NCBI GenBank assembly: GCA_024640925.1
Contig: JAHEEB010000314.1
Span: forward strand, 1-5,882
Direction of reading: 5' to 3'
Length of the DNA stretch: 5,882 nt
Source: Bacteroidota bacterium
Lineage (GTDB): Bacteria; Bacteroidota; Bacteroidia; Bacteroidales; UBA10428
Below, piece by piece: positions 3,895-5,882 of the stretch. The notes below the pieces were generated by a model. The model ran no database searches and was not told the origin of the DNA. It saw only the letters and a list, made by a program, of their open reading frames with translations. The position numbers were made by a program, and so were the translations under genes. Position 1 is the first letter of the stretch, and each line of letters starts with the position of its first letter.

Positions 3895-5882
3895 CTATAT
3901 TTTAGAAGGAATATCCTTAAATTCATATTTAATATAAATTACAAAATTAACTTCTTTATTTTTTTTATAAAAGTCCTTAAACTCCCTCAGATACTTATAA
4001 TTATTAACTTCAAAGCTATCTAAAAACTCCTCGAAATTTTCATGGTTACCAAACATTTGTGGAATAATGGGATCTATAGTGTACATTTCTCTATCACGTT
4101 CAGGAATAATAATTTGACGTAAAAAATCATCCAAACATTTAGTTTTTATGAAATCTATTAAAAGTTCTGAAGCAACAGGATTCTTACTTTTTACAATTTC
4201 AACATAATTTCCATGTTTTTGAATTACATTTATTAAATCATTATAGTTATATAAATCCCAAACATAATGGTCTAAATTTATAACCTCTTTTAAGTACTTT
4301 CTAAAGTAATTTAATCTGATTTCTTCGAACATCTCTTTTGGAACTACAAAGTTGTAGGAGAATGTATGATCATTGAATATATTAAAAATAAACTCTATTT
4401 CAAAGCTATATGGAGAAGGAGCTTTTTCAAAAATATTAATAATAAATAACCTGTAATCTTCTTCCTTTTCATAATATCCAAATCTATTATAGGCTTTATC
4501 ACCTGAAAGTTTATTAAATAAATTATTAAAATCAAATCCACCGAAGTCATTTTCAATCTTTTCAACTTTAGGAATCCTAGCCAAATGAAAAATTGCATTT
4601 ATGATTTTTTCAAAATCATTTTTATCAGAATAATCATTTATATCTTCAAATCTTCTGCTCAGTTCCCATCTTAATCCATTTAAAACCCAACTATTAATTT
4701 TGGCACAAAATTCTTTAGTTGATTTTGACCTATATGTACTAAATTCAATCTCAGATAAATTATTATCAAGTAGTCGATAATGAGAATATCTTTCAAAGCT
4801 TGAAGGATTAGAGACAGTTAATAAATTTTGTTCATTATTATAAAAATGCTTTTCAGGATCTGGAAATATTGTATATAATAAACTTATTGCTTTATCGATG
4901 TCTATATTTGACATAGATAGTTTGTCAACAATTTTTTCCAGGTGACTTTTAATAATGATTTTTCCATCTTCATTATTGTTTTTTCCTTTCCTTAATGTAT
5001 AAAATGTCTTATGAAATGAATTTGATTTAGTTTCAAGGAATTCATCTCTATTAAAAAAAATTAGTTTATATACACCCGGATATTTTAACTTTAATACTTC
5101 CAAATTCAATAAATCAGAAAGGACAATTTCTCCTTTTATAAAATTGTAAATTAATAGAAAAGAGTTAGAAAATCTAGTTGCGTCCCGCAGTGTTGATAAT
5201 TCTTCTGAATTGAATATATCTGTGAGGCTATATTTTTTTTTTAGTAATATATTAAAAAGTTCTTTTTTGTCATTTTCTGCAACTCTATGAATCAACATAT
5301 CATAAATTCTTTTTTGGATTATCTGTTTTTCAAAGTTTGGTAATTGAATTTCTAACTGAAAAATTTTCTCCAGGAAAAGTTCTGGATTATAGCTATTGAT
5401 AGCTTTAATAGCACTAATAATATAATTTCGGTCATATGCCGCTATAAATACTGTATTTCCGAAATTAGCGCTATTCCTTATTAATTTTATTACTTGAACT
5501 ATCTCTTCTTTATAAAGCCGATCAAGATCATCTATAAAAATTATAATCCTTTTGTTAATACTCTTTATAGCTGAATCTATTGCCTGAAATTCGGAAGAAA
5601 CAGTTTCCTCTTTTTTGAACACACCAAGAATATTATTTAAACTATTATCACTAATACCAATTAATATATTGCTATACTTATTAATAAGTGGAGAAATATC
5701 AGAATTAAATTCGGAGAGCTTTAAACTAAGAGTATTAAAAAAATCTTTTATAATATTTTTAGAGTCCTGATTTATCCAAGGATTAATTTTGATAACTATA
5801 TTCGAATTTTCATCTATATTTCGTTCTAATAAATCTATAAAAGTTGTTTTCCCAGAACCCCATTCACTTGAAATTCCAATTG
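3895..5882 (-). CDS. KAP-family P-loop NTPase, 5' partial, possible phage-defence ATPase
   Basis: About 661 residues are visible and the frame runs off the right edge, so the true start is outside the window; the GTG at 5620-5622 is internal. Counting from the edge, the Walker A region is GISSEWGSGKTTF at residues 2-14 (with Ser where KAP proteins often have the first Gly). Next comes IVIKINPWINQDSKNIIKDF, the family's NPW segment. Walker B is IIIFIDDLDRL at about 112-122. Then come a sensor-like strand, NTVFIAAYDRNYIISAI (about 142-158), and FLEKIFQLEIQLP. The transmembrane insertion that many KAP proteins carry between Walker A and B is absent, so this looks soluble. The roughly 400-residue C-terminal part is helical, Asn/Lys/Phe-rich and unrecognised. 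KAP ATPases include F-plasmid PifA (phage exclusion) and QatA. Base composition is very AT-rich (15 of 60 GC at 4441-4500; 11 of 60 at 5701-5760), suggesting transfer. The defence role is inference. Confidence 0.87.
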   Translation of the reverse strand, partial: IGISSEWGSGKTTFIDLLERNIDENSNIVIKINPWINQDSKNIIKDFFNTLSLKLSEFNSDISPLINKYSNILIGISDNSLNNILGVFKKEETVSSEFQAIDSAIKSINKRIIIFIDDLDRLYKEEIVQVIKLIRNSANFGNTVFIAAYDRNYIISAIKAINSYNPELFLEKIFQLEIQLPNFEKQIIQKRIYDMLIHRVAENDKKELFNILLKKKYSLTDIFNSEELSTLRDATRFSNSFLLIYNFIKGEIVLSDLLNLEVLKLKYPGVYKLIFFNRDEFLETKSNSFHKTFYTLRKGKNNNEDGKIIIKSHLEKIVDKLSMSNIDIDKAISLLYTIFPDPEKHFYNNEQNLLTVSNPSSFERYSHYRLLDNNLSEIEFSTYRSKSTKEFCAKINSWVLNGLRWELSRRFEDINDYSDKNDFEKIINAIFHLARIPKVEKIENDFGGFDFNNLFNKLSGDKAYNRFGYYEKEEDYRLFIINIFEKAPSPYSFEIEFIFNIFNDHTFSYNFVVPKEMFEEIRLNYFRKYLKEVINLDHYVWDLYNYNDLINVIQKHGNYVEIVKSKNPVASELLIDFIKTKCLDDFLRQIIIPERDREMYTIDPIIPQMFGNHENFEEFLDSFEVNNYKYLREFKDFYKKNKEVNFVIYIKYEFKDIPSKI

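Noticed and set aside
4395..4598. Minus-strand open frame of 67 codons
   Set aside because: It is a shifted frame inside the KAP NTPase gene, with no motif or start context.
5620..5622. GTG as the start of the KAP gene
   Set aside because: The frame continues upstream with the Walker A loop and NPW segment of the same family, so the GTG encodes an internal valine.
3895..5882. Calling the KAP gene qatA of a Qat system
   Set aside because: The downstream qatB, qatC and qatD genes are absent in the window, and family membership alone does not identify the system.

Overview
The window looks like a chromosomal piece from a Bacteroidota bacterium, plausibly a marine or gut-type Bacteroidales/Marinilabiliales. 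The evidence is a Bacteroidota-style ECF sigma factor, a FecR anti-sigma protein with a C-terminal DUF4974-type domain, a periplasmic TonB-C protein, A-rich leaders with little Shine-Dalgarno sequence, a TAnnTTTG-type -7 box, and a fragment resembling the C-terminus of a DUF4249 protein, a family typical of this phylum. The order and genus cannot be fixed from the sequence.

Layout. (1) Positions 1-901, plus strand: the 3' part of cbiM (substrate-binding membrane component of an energy-coupling-factor Co/Ni transporter), overlapping by 4 bases a small two-helix PDGLE/CbiN-like partner gene. (2) Positions 907-1059: a short reading frame without a start that looks like the relic of a DUF4249 C-terminus. 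It lies where cbiQ and cbiO might have been expected. (3) Positions 1065-1088: an intrinsic terminator serving the leftward operon. (4) Positions 1117-3437, minus strand: a compact operon of ECF sigma factor, FecR anti-sigma factor and secreted TonB-C-domain protein, with gaps of 5 and 24 bases. A candidate promoter lies just upstream of the sigma start. (5) Positions 3549-3894: a non-coding gap rich in repeats and inverted repeats. (6) Positions 3895-5882, minus strand: a KAP-family P-loop NTPase open at the window edge, strikingly AT-rich compared with the rest.

How the parts work together. The CbiM/PDGLE pair would form the metal-specificity module of an ECF importer, but its energising components are not in the window. 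The sigma/FecR pair is a cell-surface signalling cassette. Its third gene is a TonB-C-domain protein and not the usual TonB-dependent receptor, which suggests that the energising or sensing partner itself is regulated. The KAP NTPase resembles a family known for phage exclusion (PifA) and for defence islands (QatA). Its base composition and the structured gap beside it suggest horizontal acquisition, with the island boundary probably between 3549 and 3894. No complete known multi-gene defence system can be recognised, because the upstream side of the KAP gene is cut off.
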